DNA of 64,000 nucleotides from Phaseolus vulgaris (taxonomy: Eukaryota; Streptophyta; Magnoliopsida; Fabales; Fabaceae): assembly GCF_000499845.2 (NCBI RefSeq), contig NC_023751.2, positions 33,106,309 to 33,170,308 on the forward strand, in the 5' to 3' direction. Position 1 is the first letter of the stretch; the number at the start of each line of letters is the position of its first letter. This document shows, piece by piece, positions 52,525-62,893 of the stretch. A program made the translations under genes and the position numbers. The notes beneath the pieces are model-generated. The model was not told the origin of the DNA. It did no database searches and saw only the letters and a list, made by a program, of their open reading frames with translations.

Positions 52525-54387
52525 ATATTCTATGTTCTCTAACTGGCCTAGTACAGAAAGCATAGTAATTTTAGGCACCGCATGATTAACCTGATTATAC
52601 TATATTCTCTTAGGAGGGTTGATACTCAAACTAAAAGTACCAAACTAACAGATTTGGATATTGAATGCTGGAATAAGAACTCCAATATATAGAGCATTAC
52701 TATGGGATATTGAGAAAACATTTTACAAAGATGACAGTATTAAAAGTAGAACTATCCCTAGATGGGGTTTCCATGGGCAAACTTCCAGCAATCAAGCTTG
52801 ACTGCTTAAGCTGATTCAAATCATCAACGTTCATTTTAGCATAAACAAATTGAATGAACCACACTTGACTTAACAAATTTTAGATGTAATTAATTTAATA
52901 CTGAGAGGTTTCAGATGTTACTGGATCTTACTTGAATATGCCTAACCAAGTTAACTTTTCACATCTCAGAACTGAATGCTAAGAGAGAGATCAATAATTA
53001 AACAAGGTCAAATTGAATTAAGAAATGTGTGAACAAGTTATGTACAGAAAATACAGTTAGCCCATGTTGCAGTGCTTACCAAAGACTAGATGCAAAGAAA
53101 GCACTTATTGGTACCACACAAGTTGCATAGCTGCCACAGAAGGAACTTTGTTTTAGAAAGAAGATTGACTAAGGACAAATAGAGCTTTAGAAGGATTTAA
53201 ATCAATGGCACACTCACATTTCAAATGTCATTTTGACAGGAGACACAATCTGCAATAACAAAACAAAGGAGTATTGGTCAAGGTAGCAACCAAATAATAA
53301 GATGACGAAACAAAATCAAGCAAAGGGATGATAGATGGAAAACAGTTTCCAGCATAGAGGGTAGGTTTTACATACTGTATGTAGAGTTTAAAATCCTAGT
53401 GAAAGCAAAAACTGTGTGTATGTGCAGAGATAAGTAAAAAGAAATCAGAAAGGACATATGAACTACTCCAGAAATTCATAACATTCTCTTCTGTACCATA
53501 CCATTCATTTGCTTGTCATAAGTTGCACATAACATCGTAGAAATCACATTTAAAGAAACAACCCATTACACATACCAACATGTACTTAATGTCGGATGTG
53601 TCACTTTTGACAGCAACAACAATGTTGACCAATAAATGAGCAAACTCAGCTTCAAGAACAAATTATGTAATCTTATTCAGGATCTTCCTCCTCATTAGAC
53701 AAATATATTCAACTGAGTTAGATCTCACAAACTGATACTGACAAGCAGAATCTCAATTTCAAATGGGTTCCAACTTAGAATCTCTGGTTGCTAATGCAAG
53801 TGAGCCATCACTCCATTCTTCACCGAACTCTATCAACTCTAAGGAAGTACTTAGTTCATGTAATTAAATTAAACCAGTGTGAAGAGGATCACAGAAAGAG
53901 CCCAACATACACAATGCTAACCCACCAACACACCCATCGCTCTCATCTCGAACATGTGAGTAGTAGTACTAACAAAGGTTATGGCATGACATGCCACCTC
54001 GACAAAAATGACAAGGACGTGCAAGTTCACAAATCAGAAATATCAATCACAGAACAAATTAATCATTAATAACCAAAACAAACGAAGATTTCAGTAGAAA
54101 AAGTAGTGTTACCTTAAAGACCCGAACAAGGAAAAATGCGACTGCCCCAGAGAATGCCATGTGAATCATGGTGAGCGTTATGGGAAGGGGAAAGTTAAAG
54201 TATTTCGGCGACAAAACCCACTAACAAAACCAAAAAAAAAAACATAATTAATTAACTAACTAACCATCTTTCTTGTCTAAAACCATGGCCAAGTGAAAAG
54301 TACCTTGTTGTACAAAATGACGCCGGAGGAGAGCAAGATGTAGATGAACAAGTAGACATATGTGAGAAAAAGTGGCTTGTTAATCAT
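50660..54387 (-). CDS. Sugar phosphate/phosphate translocator-like transporter (At3g17430/At1g48230 type)
   Basis: Multi-pass member of the plant nucleotide-sugar/triose-phosphate translocator superfamily (NST-KT group), expected in Golgi or other endomembranes; the substrate of this subgroup is not something I can state. Exons: 54387-54304, 54220-54113, 53249-53218, 53130-53080, 52293-52232, 52148-51887, 51513-51248, 51175-51081, 50848-50660. All GT-AG, phases agree; 1149 nt, 382 residues. The start MINKPLFLTY is the conserved family N-terminus. About ten hydrophobic segments; landmarks are YNKWVLSPKYFNFPLPITLT, FFASSLWFGNTAYL, SVAFIQMLKALMPVA, GLTLNPITSLYYIAPC, GRTGAVTIRVAGVLKDW and GYAIALCGVVMYNYIK. 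The KALMPV and TIRVAGVLKDW motifs typify the TPT/NST fold. The hydrophilic C-tail is acidic and ends with SSRLSHIGRTQL, conserved in this clade. No defects seen. Confidence 0.97.
50897..51091. repeat. ~100-bp tandem duplication covering the exon 8 donor
   Basis: Units at about 50897-50990 and 50995-51091 share GCCTTAGTAGGATTAT, ACTAGTAAAATGTTGAAAGA and TTTGAGACCTTTGT. The second unit includes the real exon 8 donor of the transporter (minus strand ACAAAG|GTCTCA); the first unit carries a copy of it inside intron 8. Use of the downstream copy would read through a stop soon after residue Lys of ITK. Confidence 0.85.
52479..52522. repeat. (TA)n microsatellite in transporter intron
   Basis: About 42 bases of TA dinucleotides in the intron between the exons 52293-52232 and 53130-53080. 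Confidence 0.9.
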
Positions 54388-54619
54388 TTTATCTGTTGGG
54401 TTTAGACAAAGGGGAAAAAGGGGTTCAACAGTAAGCAGTGTGCAATGACATGTTCGAAACGCGAGTTAGAGAGAAACCCAGATACCAATAATCAATAATA
54501 ATGGTAAAAGGTTATGCTTTAATGGAGAATGAGAAGGATGTGGATCGGATCTGTTTCTGGGGTACCCTCAAAGGGAAGAGAGACTGGTGAGAGGGTACCC
54601 AGTGGAGAGAATATAGGTA

Positions 54620-54627
54620 TATTTATA
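54620..54627 (-). promoter_or_regulatory. TATA box of the transporter gene
   Basis: The minus strand reads TATAAATA about 230 bp upstream of the start codon, within ATATAAATATACC. A TSS near 54590 would give a ~200-bp 5' UTR. CT-rich sequence (CTCTCTCTCTCTT near 54810), common in plant promoters, lies further upstream. Confidence 0.6.
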
Positions 54628-55700
54628 TGGAATAAGAGGAGGAGAAGAAAATGCAAATTGCAAATTGAAAAATTGCAAACTGCGATGTTGAAAATGTGAG
54701 AGAAGAAAAGGGATTAAGGTGTGAATGGAATAGATGAATGAGGTAGGTAATTGGGAAGTGGCTGAAGAAAGTTACCAGTTTGGAAACAAGTGAGTCATTA
54801 ATGAAACCTTCTCTCTCTCTTCCTTCCTTAGTATTATGCTTCTTTTCTCTGAAACAATTTACTTACTATTTTCTCAAAACAATAACTGTGTTGATGTCGA
54901 TTCTTGACCCCACCCATTTCTTGGTCAATGGTGTTGGGAATAATTAACTTTTAAATATTCTATAAATTTAGTTTTTTTTTAAAATTAATTTCGAATTATT
55001 CCAAATATTTTTCTTTTGTCTAAGTAGTATGTTGAGATAAAAGGGTTGATATTTTTCTTTTCTCAATTTTAATTTCTTCCATTTTTTTTTTCAATTTCTT
55101 CCATTTTAATTGATGTCAATATTTCATATGATGGTTTTCAATCATCCTTTGAAACCAGGCATTTTGAATAGGAAGAAAAAACATGTTAAACGACAATATG
55201 TACAAAATCATAATCTTTTGTTAATAATTTTTATGTTGGGAGAGGTTGATTTTGTTGTTGATTATCAAAGACTATATATGAGCAACACTTATTTTCATCC
55301 TTTACATTTATTGTACTATAGTATTCTTATAAAATAATTACATTTACTACACACAATATTACAGTTAATCCTTATTTATAGATTAAGTTTAATGATTACT
55401 TTTTTTTTCTTCTATATAATTTCTCTTTTTTTTTAATTTACATTTTTGATTCTTATATCTTGTTTCGATTCTTAAAAAAATAATTTATTCTCTAATTTTT
55501 CATAATCTCTTCTTTTATTCTTGAAAGACCACTCATTTCCGAGAATAATTTTGCATTAATCAAATAATTATGAGAAATTATAATTATAATTACTAATTTA
55601 ATAATTTAAATTGTTAATAAATGTTAGGTTAAAATTAATAAAGAAGATTTAAGGTTCTTTGAGTTGTTCTCTGTATTTTTTGGTGTGGGTTTGTTGCAGA
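54628..55700. other. Transporter promoter, then AT-rich spacer
   Basis: Promoter-like composition to about 54930, then AT-rich sequence with no gene recognised. A 75-codon plus-strand frame at 55110-55337 looks spurious. Confidence 0.35.
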
Positions 55701-55909
55701 ACAATCTTCCGCAAAGTAGAACACCTTAGGCAAACAGAACCACCGTTCTTGAGGAAATCAATCCCGTTTCCGTCGGTCTGTTGTCGGCGCCGTGGTGTTT
55801 CGGTGGTGGCTGTGCTCGGTTTGTCCTCGTCGGCGTCGGTGGTATTAGTTCTTTTCTCCTGTGTGAAAACATTGCGGGGCATTATGATCTTGGTTGTTTG
55901 AGATTAAGG
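55701..55909. other. GC-rich exon-like island
   Basis: About 210 bp are GC-rich (for example GTCGGCGCCGTGGTG) between an acceptor-like TTTGTTGCAG and a donor-like AAG|GTATGC on the plus strand. Downstream sequence has TTTAGGGTTTTTGG and GGTTTAGGGTTAG words (telo-box-like), often found near plant gene starts. On plus it encodes an 80-codon frame (to 55901); on minus a 77-codon frame starting MPRNVFTQEKRTNTTDADED. Neither is recognised. It may be a 5' exon, a captured fragment or a small gene. Confidence 0.35.
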
Positions 55910-58535
55910 TATGCAGTATTTTGTCACTAAAATATTTTAAGTGGGTTAATTTTTTGTCTGATGTATTGTAGTTTTAGGGTTTTTGGATTCACGGAGGGTT
56001 TAGGGTTAGATTATCCCAAAATTAGTGTTTCAGGAAATTTTTGCCTCTTCTGATAGGAACCAGGAAATTTGTGGCTTTTGTACCTTGTTCATGTTCTTCA
56101 TTAACTTCGGTGTTGAGCGGGGTTGATTTGGTTGAGCTGGATAGCAATAGAGAAAGGGTTGAATCTGGATTCACAGAACCAGATTTCTTCTTCTTCTTTG
56201 TTCTCGTTAATACACATTGATTGGTTGGTTGAGATATGACAGCTGAAGAATTAATTGATTGGAAAATGCTTTCAAGTAATTTCCTGGTTTGGTGTACTTT
56301 TACAAGTCATGTGAAATGTGGGGGGTGGGGTGCAAGAGTGATATTGGAAGAAATATATATAGAAACTGATCCTACAGACTAGGACAACCCCAATACTCAA
56401 CTAAAATGCCAGAAAGCCACTTTTAAGGAATGATGGGATAAATAAAGAAACACAGAATTGGATCTATCCAATACATTAAGAGATAGATAGATAAAGAGAG
56501 AGAGCTGTTTTAGACCATCTAACCTAAAAAGTAAAGTTGTCCAAGTATAGTTCAGACCTTAGAAGGAAGTTTAGAATTACAGATTGCCTTAATTGCTTTG
56601 AACTTTATATTCTTTTTACAGGGAGGTTGTTTTGCTTTACACATGATTGCAACCAATTTATTTGTTTAATGGAATCTGTAATCAATAATGTGTTTGCAAC
56701 ATTTTGCAGATTAAATAATGTATTAAAAACAAATTCATCATTATGAAAGAACTGAGCAAGACCATAAATTTTTTTCTTATTATATTAACTTTTCATGTCA
56801 GTGATTAAAAACTGTATTAAAAATAAGAAACCTTTCAGAGGTCTATTTTGTGCATTATAGCAAGTAGCAAGTAGAAAATGTATTAATCATGTAAGACTAT
56901 GCAAAGTAGCATTATTTACATTAGGCAGTTATGCTTCACGGATAAGTGAAAAAGATTCATTGAAAGAAAAGAAAAGTTTCAAGATACAAAATTTAAGATA
57001 ACCTTCCTCTGCTCCAATTGAAAATATACTTAAAAACTTCATCAAATTAACAAGTATCTTAATTGGTACGAAAGGATTTCATCATTGCATCCAATCTAAG
57101 TCTCATGAAGTTCTTTTGAAGTTTATCTAGTGCTCCTATAGCAAATAAAACTTTGTTATTAGGCATATTTGTTGCCAACTTTCATGTGAAATATCTTGTT
57201 GGTTAGAGGTTAAACTGGGATTTGTCCTTCAACTTTGGAACAGTTTCTGATTGTTAACATATAAAGGCTTTGACAAAAAGTAAGCAAAAGTTTTGTGGCA
57301 GTGATGCAATTTTTCCAGTCCTTTGATGAAACTAAAAGGATATGTATTATATTTCGTGACTGTACCTGTACTGTGGAAGTATTGAGCATGTTTGTTGTGT
57401 TGTGTGAACTCAGTTGTAGCCTAATCAGTTGTTGACCAGTCATCATGAAAGTTAAGTTGAGTTAGTCAGGAATTAGGACTGATGTGTACCCTCTAGTAGG
57501 GGGTAGAGCTAGCAAGTGATCAAACTAATTGAGAATACATATACTGAATTTGAACATGCATCCAGTGGTATTATTTTAGTATATGAATTGTCTATTCTGT
57601 AGTAATTGTTAATGAGAAAAGTGTTTTCCTTGTATGCGTGGGTCTGTCTATCATTTTGCAATAATTTGACTAGTCCAAACACTATTAGGGACTACTAATT
57701 GTAATTAACGATCTTCCAAAAGGTGTTATACAGATATTCTGTGAGATGAGATGTTTATATAATAACTTAAAGAAAAGGGTACGTTGAACTGAAATTGAGG
57801 ATTGTAAAAAGCCACATATCCTTAATGTTTTGTTTGGATTAGAGGAGTTGAGGGTGTGGGTGAGTGGAAGTCTAAAGAAAGTGTGGAGAAAATTGAGGGT
57901 GTTTGGATTGGGAGATGTTAGAGTGATTGTGTGAAGAAAGTTTATTGAAAAATGTGAATGATGTGAGTTGAGAGTATTTTAATATATTTTGAATAATGTA
58001 AATTGTAAGATTACAAATTTACCCTTGTATATAAATAAATATAAAAATGAAATATTAATTAGTTTAAAGATATTTAAGTTAATTAAAATAATTAGTATTA
58101 TGTTATTTAATTTATATTACATTATATATAATAATAAAGTATACTTTTGTCCATGTGTGTAAAAAAATAATAAAGAAATGATTATTACTTTTGTACGTAA
58201 TTTTCATAATTAAAATAATTGTAAGTTTCAATTATAACTTAAAAAATAATATAAAATTGAAATGAATTAAAAAAATAGAATATAGAAATGAAATATGAAT
58301 TCTTCGTTTATAATTTTATTAATTGAAAATATTTGTATTAGTAAAAATTTTGTTGGTAGATAATTATAACATTATTAATGATTATTTAATAAATGTTATG
58401 TTATATAAATATATAATTATTATTAATTATGATTTTGATTACTATTAATAATAACATGAATATAATTTAAGAAAAAATGTCATTAACATTAATTAGTTGC
58501 AAAAATATATAAAGTCATTACATGTTAATTTGAAA
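55910..58535. other. Intergenic with one weak gene-like piece
   Basis: Moderately AT-rich to about 57830. It includes the small minus-strand frame at 57059-57166. At 57834-57960 the sequence changes to G-rich words (GTTTGGATTAGAGGAGTTGAGGGTG..., GGGTGTTTGGATTGGGAG) that resemble a transposon end, then becomes very AT-rich. No confident gene. Confidence 0.35.
57059..57166 (-). CDS. Possible small or terminal exon, unrecognised
   Basis: A 35-codon frame starts MPNNKVLFAIGALDKLQKNF and ends MMKSFRTN-stop. It is amphipathic, basic and helical in look, and in its own frame extends a few residues upstream to an AG (ATGAAAG|TTGG) that could be an acceptor. An upstream minus-strand frame (57446-57365) ends at a donor-like CAG|GTACAG. 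The pair might be remnants of one spliced gene; the family is not recognised. Confidence 0.2.
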   Translation of the reverse strand: MPNNKVLFAIGALDKLQKNFMRLRLDAMMKSFRTN

Positions 58536-59085
58536 TTATATAAAACTTAAAAACATAATAATGTTAAGTACAAAAAGAAAGGATATCCCCAGTAATAATA
58601 TTTTAACCCTTCTTGTGGAAACCTTCAAACGTGTTTCTAGAAGACATATCTTATTTCGTTGTCGGATAATGATTGCATCTTTGTCACCGACAACGTCTTT
58701 ATTGTACCATTTGAAAAAATTATAGCCTAGAAACAATGCCACTTGTAATCTGTTTTGAGAAAAGAATAAAATTCAACAATAAAAAGATTTAAATCATCGA
58801 AGTTAAGTTTGCATGAAACTGAATTGAATTAAATTTACATTGTACTTGGGACAATCCCAAGATTGTTTTTCAGCATTTTTTTCAGTTGTTGTTCTCAAAA
58901 CAGCAAAGTGTCTACAATCACAAATGGGAGCAACAACGCACTTGTGCTCCCAGCAACATGGGTAAAAGTATCACGTGATTTTGCACCACAACTAGTGCAA
59001 CTAGAGGATGATGTCATTTCATGCGCAGACATTGAAGGCTGCGTAATGAATGTTATTAATTTTTCAATTTAGATAATGGACCCGA
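58536..59085 (-). pseudogene. GRF-type zinc-finger protein remnant
   Basis: In minus-strand order: an N-terminal Ser-rich piece (MTSSSSCTSCGAK), a frameshift, then CDCRHFAVLRTTTEKNAEKQ and SWDCPKYN, matching the 'C.CG.....tsrT..N.gR.Fw.C' half of a GRF zinc finger, ending at a donor-like GT. After an acceptor (AAACAG near 58752) comes LFLGYNFFKWYNKDVV, then a coiled-coil-like stretch and a C-terminal hydrophobic helix (VKILLLGISFLFVLNIIMFL). This layout (GRF finger, coiled coil, C-terminal membrane helix) is that of many repetitive plant GRF proteins. The frameshift and the missing Gly-Arg of the finger indicate decay. It is on the same strand as the transposon protein gene next to it. Confidence 0.6.
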
Positions 59086-59272
59086 AAGATTTACTTTAAT
59101 GATAATAGAATTCAAATCTTAAAGAACTTGCATTTAAAATAAAATGAAGTTTAATGTTAAATATGAATTTCTCAATGTTCAAGGTGAAAAATCACAAAAA
59201 CAACAAAAATATCAATAAAATGTTCAACCCGAAAAATAGAAATAAAATAAAAGACAATAAAATAATGCAAAT

Positions 59273-60449
59273 AGACAATCAATGACCTTGTTGACGATGA
59301 ATCTGATTTAGAGTATCCTCTAATCTGTCCATCCTTTGATCATTCTGCTTCATCCTTTCATTAAGCCTGTCAAAACGAATGTTAACGTTCCTCATGCTTT
59401 CTCTCATGTCTTGCATCCCTTTGGGTTAATATTTCAGTTCGACTGGGGATTGCTGGTTGAGGTTGACCACCTTCAACATCTTGTGCTGTCAATTCATCCT
59501 CTTCATCATCTTCTTCGTGTGCATGGTGAGGTTTACCAAGTTGCCATACGCCATTGACTGAAATATATTTAATTTTGTCATACTTTTTTTGCCAAAGTAA
59601 TGATTCCAGCCTAGCATTATTGGTTGCTCATTCGACAAGTCAAAGCCATACACCTGCAAGATCCTCGTGATCAAATTTGCATATGGAAGAGGCATCTTGT
59701 TATCCCGACATTTGATGATGTGTCGCATGATGTAATGAGACCAATTAATGCGAACATTATTTTTTATTAACCACAACATGAAAATATCTTCATTCAGTAG
59801 TTGTGCAAAGTTGTTTCCACGAGAGCACAAGATATGCACCCATGTGTAATGCAACAAACGGTTATACATTTTCAGACTACCGACATTTTTTAGATTTTCA
59901 CCTTTAACATCTTCACGAATCATGGACGATAATGCTAGTGCTCGATCAAAATTCAGTTCCTCAGGGATCGTCCCAGGGGTTAACTTAAGACCGTCATACT
60001 GTAGATGAGCAATGGTCATCCAATTCATTTCTTTAATGTGTATCATTCTTCCGCAAATCTCAATGGCAAGGTGACCAACAGGTGTGATTTTTACATTTGT
60101 ATAAAATACTCTTATCAAGTCCTCATAATACGGAAGATTAATTACAAGGAAAGGTTGTAAACCTTGCCAATTCAGAAGATTTTGGAATTCAAATCCTGGA
60201 GCAGCAAAAAATGGAGTATGCATCACTTTTGGTGGTAATACTGGTCTTGCGTGAAACTTCTTTTCAAACACCCCCATTTGACACCTGTACTGAAGTATCT
60301 TGAATAATCAAGTACTGAAGGAGGAACGACAACATCTTCTGCTGGAGATTTACCCTTAAATAATCAAGTACTGAAGGAGGAACGACAACATCTTCTGCTG
60401 GAGATTTACCCTTATGGGTTCTGTTACGTTTCTGGGATGATGATGCCAT
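59273..60449 (-). pseudogene. 'Putative plant transposon protein' gene, left arm
   Basis: The minus-strand frame starts MASSSQKRNRTHKGKSPAED (60449), is broken near 60350, and resumes at 60277 as GVFEKKFHARPVLPPKVMHT, FEFQNLLNWQGLQPFLVINL, YEDLIRVFYTNV, GHLAIEICGRMIHIKEMNWM, TPGTIPEELNFDRALAL, LLHYTWVHIL and KMPLPYANLITRILQVYGFD. This is the general pattern of the plant repeat domain PF20167 (Transposase_32), whose activity is not known. A lost base near 59555 shifts the frame before the acidic EEDDEEDE-type tail, and ~10 bases are missing near 59420 relative to the right arm. The remnant therefore needs at least three repairs to be open. Confidence 0.75.
60303..60414. repeat. 56-bp tandem duplication in left arm
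   Basis: Two perfect 56-bp units (60303-60358, 60359-60414) begin AATAATCAAGTACTGAAGGA. The right arm (62940-62995) has one unit only. Since 56 is not a multiple of three, it shifts the frame of the transposon protein gene after SVLDY. Confidence 0.95.
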
Positions 60450-60657
60450 GTATAATGCAATTACTACAATAAATAACTAAACAGAAGTTAACATAATATC
60501 ATAAAGCAATAGTGCAAGTTCAGAAAGCAAAATATTACATGGCTAATGAAAGTAAAAGTTCACAAAACAAAATATTACATGTCCAATAACTAACAAACAC
60601 AGTCAAATATTACATGTCCAATCATTAAAGGTAACGCCGACACGCACAAATATGAAA

Positions 60658-61805
60658 TCAACGCCTAGTCATAAATCCAATCAACTTTGTCATGCGACAC
60701 TCATATGGCATCCCAAATAGTTGTTTAACTCTGCCTAGATGCTCACATACGAACTCGTAGCATTGATCCATGACTTGTTCGTCCGAGATGTTAAGCTCCA
60801 CGAGCATTGCCCAAATATCAGACTCTGAGTATTGGTATGAGGCATGACGTCGATGGTGGTGTACATGCTCAGCATATAGGTCATTTCTTCGTCTAATTTG
60901 GGCAGCTATATCTTGAGTTGTCGTTGCCTGTGCACGAGCGATATCCACCAACTGATAGGCATTTTCATTTTCATCCTTCATTGATGACACACATTGTTGA
61001 AGATTAGTATTCAACAATGCAAAATGTTCATCAATACCGTCCATAGTAGGGTCTTTTCTCTTTGATCCTCGAGATGAGGATGTGCCCGCAGAGCCAGCTG
61101 ACGGCATAAAAGGAGTGTCACTAGATTGGAAGTGAGGAGCAGGTGATCGTGGGACGTAGTCATATGCCTCCTCATAGTTCGGTTGCTTGGGATATAATCC
61201 ATATTATTGTCCCCAAGGTTGACACTCAAATTGCTCATGTGAGAAGGTGAATTGATGTCACGGGTTGTCCTGACCCGACTTCCCGTGACTCTATGATTAG
61301 ACCACAACTCTTCCATGAGGTCATAATGGCGAATGGGATTGACATGCCATTTCGCCGCAGATGGTTTGGTCTACATACATTTCACATATTAGTATTTGAT
61401 GCGAAATGTGAAGTGAAATGTAATTGTTAAATAAAAAATTACTTATCATTGTACCTTAATCAGCTCACTCCAAACTTCGTTCTCGGCTTCAAAAAGTTTG
61501 GTGGTCTGGTTCCATGCGAAACCACTCAATCCACCAAACAAATCATGGATTTCCCTCCACCTGTCCTTGAGGGTTTTCTGGCGGTTCTTCACATTATTTT
61601 TCTTAAGACCTGATAAGTCAGCCTCATTTAAAGCGATAACTATGTTATTGTATCCTTGAGTGGTCCAGCTACCCTCAATTCTACACCCTTTTCGTACCTC
61701 GTCAATCATTGCATTCAGCAAAATTAGGTCCATCTTCGCCGTCCACTTGGTGAACTCTCGATAAGAACCTGATGATTTTGAAGCAACATTTTTCCCGCGA
61801 TCCAT
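60658..61805 (-). pseudogene. Myb/SANT-like DNA-binding protein gene, left arm
   Basis: Exon 1 (61805-61455) encodes MDRGKNVASKSSG then a Myb/SANT-like domain (about residues 19-115: TKWTAKMDLILLNAMIDEVR, GSWTTQGYNNIV, NVKNRQKTLKDRWREIHDLF, WSELIK), the PF12776 pattern found in transposon-related and L10-interacting Myb proteins. A GT-AG intron (61454-61371) leads to exon 2 (61370-60658). Exon 2 carries a one-base frameshift near 61180; beyond it the frame reads MPSAGSAGTSSSRGSKRKDP, a basic and coiled region, and the typical C-terminal fold (ELNISDEQVMDQCYEFVCEH, then MTKLIGFMTRR). The layout resembles intact plant Myb/SANT-like proteins of about 350 residues. The frameshift makes it a pseudogene unless it is an assembly error. 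Confidence 0.75.
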
Positions 61806-61982
61806 CTAATTAACTTAAATAAAGTTAGGATGAGAAACATTGAAAAATAGCAGAAAATATATTATTTCATGAAATTAATTGTTTACATAATCTTGTCACA
61901 TTTCGTTTGTTATAGTGTCTCTAATATCACACCCTAACCTATAATCATGTTCACGAGCATGAGTGGTGCTTGGTTGGACATC

Positions 61983-62118
61983 TTGTTGTAACAATTCAAA
62001 TATATTAACTATTGAATAATTGTTTAGAATTTGATTTTATACATTTATATTTTTTATTTAGACTTGTGAAATTAAAGTTGTTTTTAAAAAGGTTAATTCT
62101 TTAAAACTTAAACTTTGA
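61983..62118. other. Spacer between inverted arms
   Basis: AT-rich, ~136 bp, no symmetry of its own that I can see. The arms diverge abruptly at TTGGACATC|TTGTTG and AACTTT|GATGTCCAA. Confidence 0.8.
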
Positions 62119-62690
62119 TGTCCAACCAAGCACCACCCATGCTCGTGAAAATGATTATAGGCTAGGGTGTGATATTAGAGACACCTGCTCCTCACTTCCA
62201 ATCTAGTGACACTCCTTCAGACACGCCGTCAAACACTCATTCTATGCCGTTAGCTGGCTCTGCGGGTACATTCTCATCTCGAGGATCAAAGAGAAAAGAC
62301 CCTACTATGGACGGTATTGATGAACATTTTGCATTGTTGAATACTAATCTTCAACAATGTGTCATCAATGAAGGATGAAAATGAATGCCTTTCAGTTGGT
62401 GGATATCGCTCGTGCACAGACAACGACAACTCAAGACATAGTTGCCCAAATTAGACGAAGAAATGACCTATATGTTGAGCATGCACACCACCATCGACGT
62501 CATGCCTCGTACCAATACTCAGAGTCTGATATTTGAGCAATGCTTGTGGAGCTTAACATCTCGGACGAACAAGTCATGGATCAATGCTACGAGTTCTTAT
62601 GTGAGCATCCAGACAGAGTTAAACAACTATTTGGGATTCCATATGAGCATCATGACAAAGTTGATTGGATTTATGACTAGGCGTTGATTT
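62119..62690 (+). pseudogene. Myb/SANT-like gene remnant, right arm (exon 1 deleted)
   Basis: It keeps the upstream flank (62119-62190), then jumps directly into mid-exon 2 (SPAPHFQSSDTPSDTPSN...), so the whole Myb/SANT exon, the intron and the start of exon 2 are gone. It has ~24 extra bases at 62218-62241 relative to the left arm (SDTPSDTPSNTHS against SDTPF), a 2-base loss near 62362 and an in-frame TGA at 62536 where the left arm encodes Trp. It ends in frames matching MTKLIGFMTRR. Confidence 0.8.
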
Positions 62691-62893
62691 CATATTTGTG
62701 CGTCGGCGTTACCTTTAATGATTGAACTTGTAATATTTGACTGTGTTTGTTAGTTATTGGACATATAATATTTTGCTTTGTGAACTTTTACTTTCATTAG
62801 CCATGTAATATTTTGCTTTCTGAACTTGCACTATTGCTTTATGATATTATGTTAACTTCTGTTTAGTTATTTATTGTAGTAATTGCATTATAC

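Noticed and set aside
58863..59072. 69-codon plus frame
   Set aside because: It is antisense to the GRF zinc-finger remnant, whose Cys pattern on the minus strand explains the sequence better.
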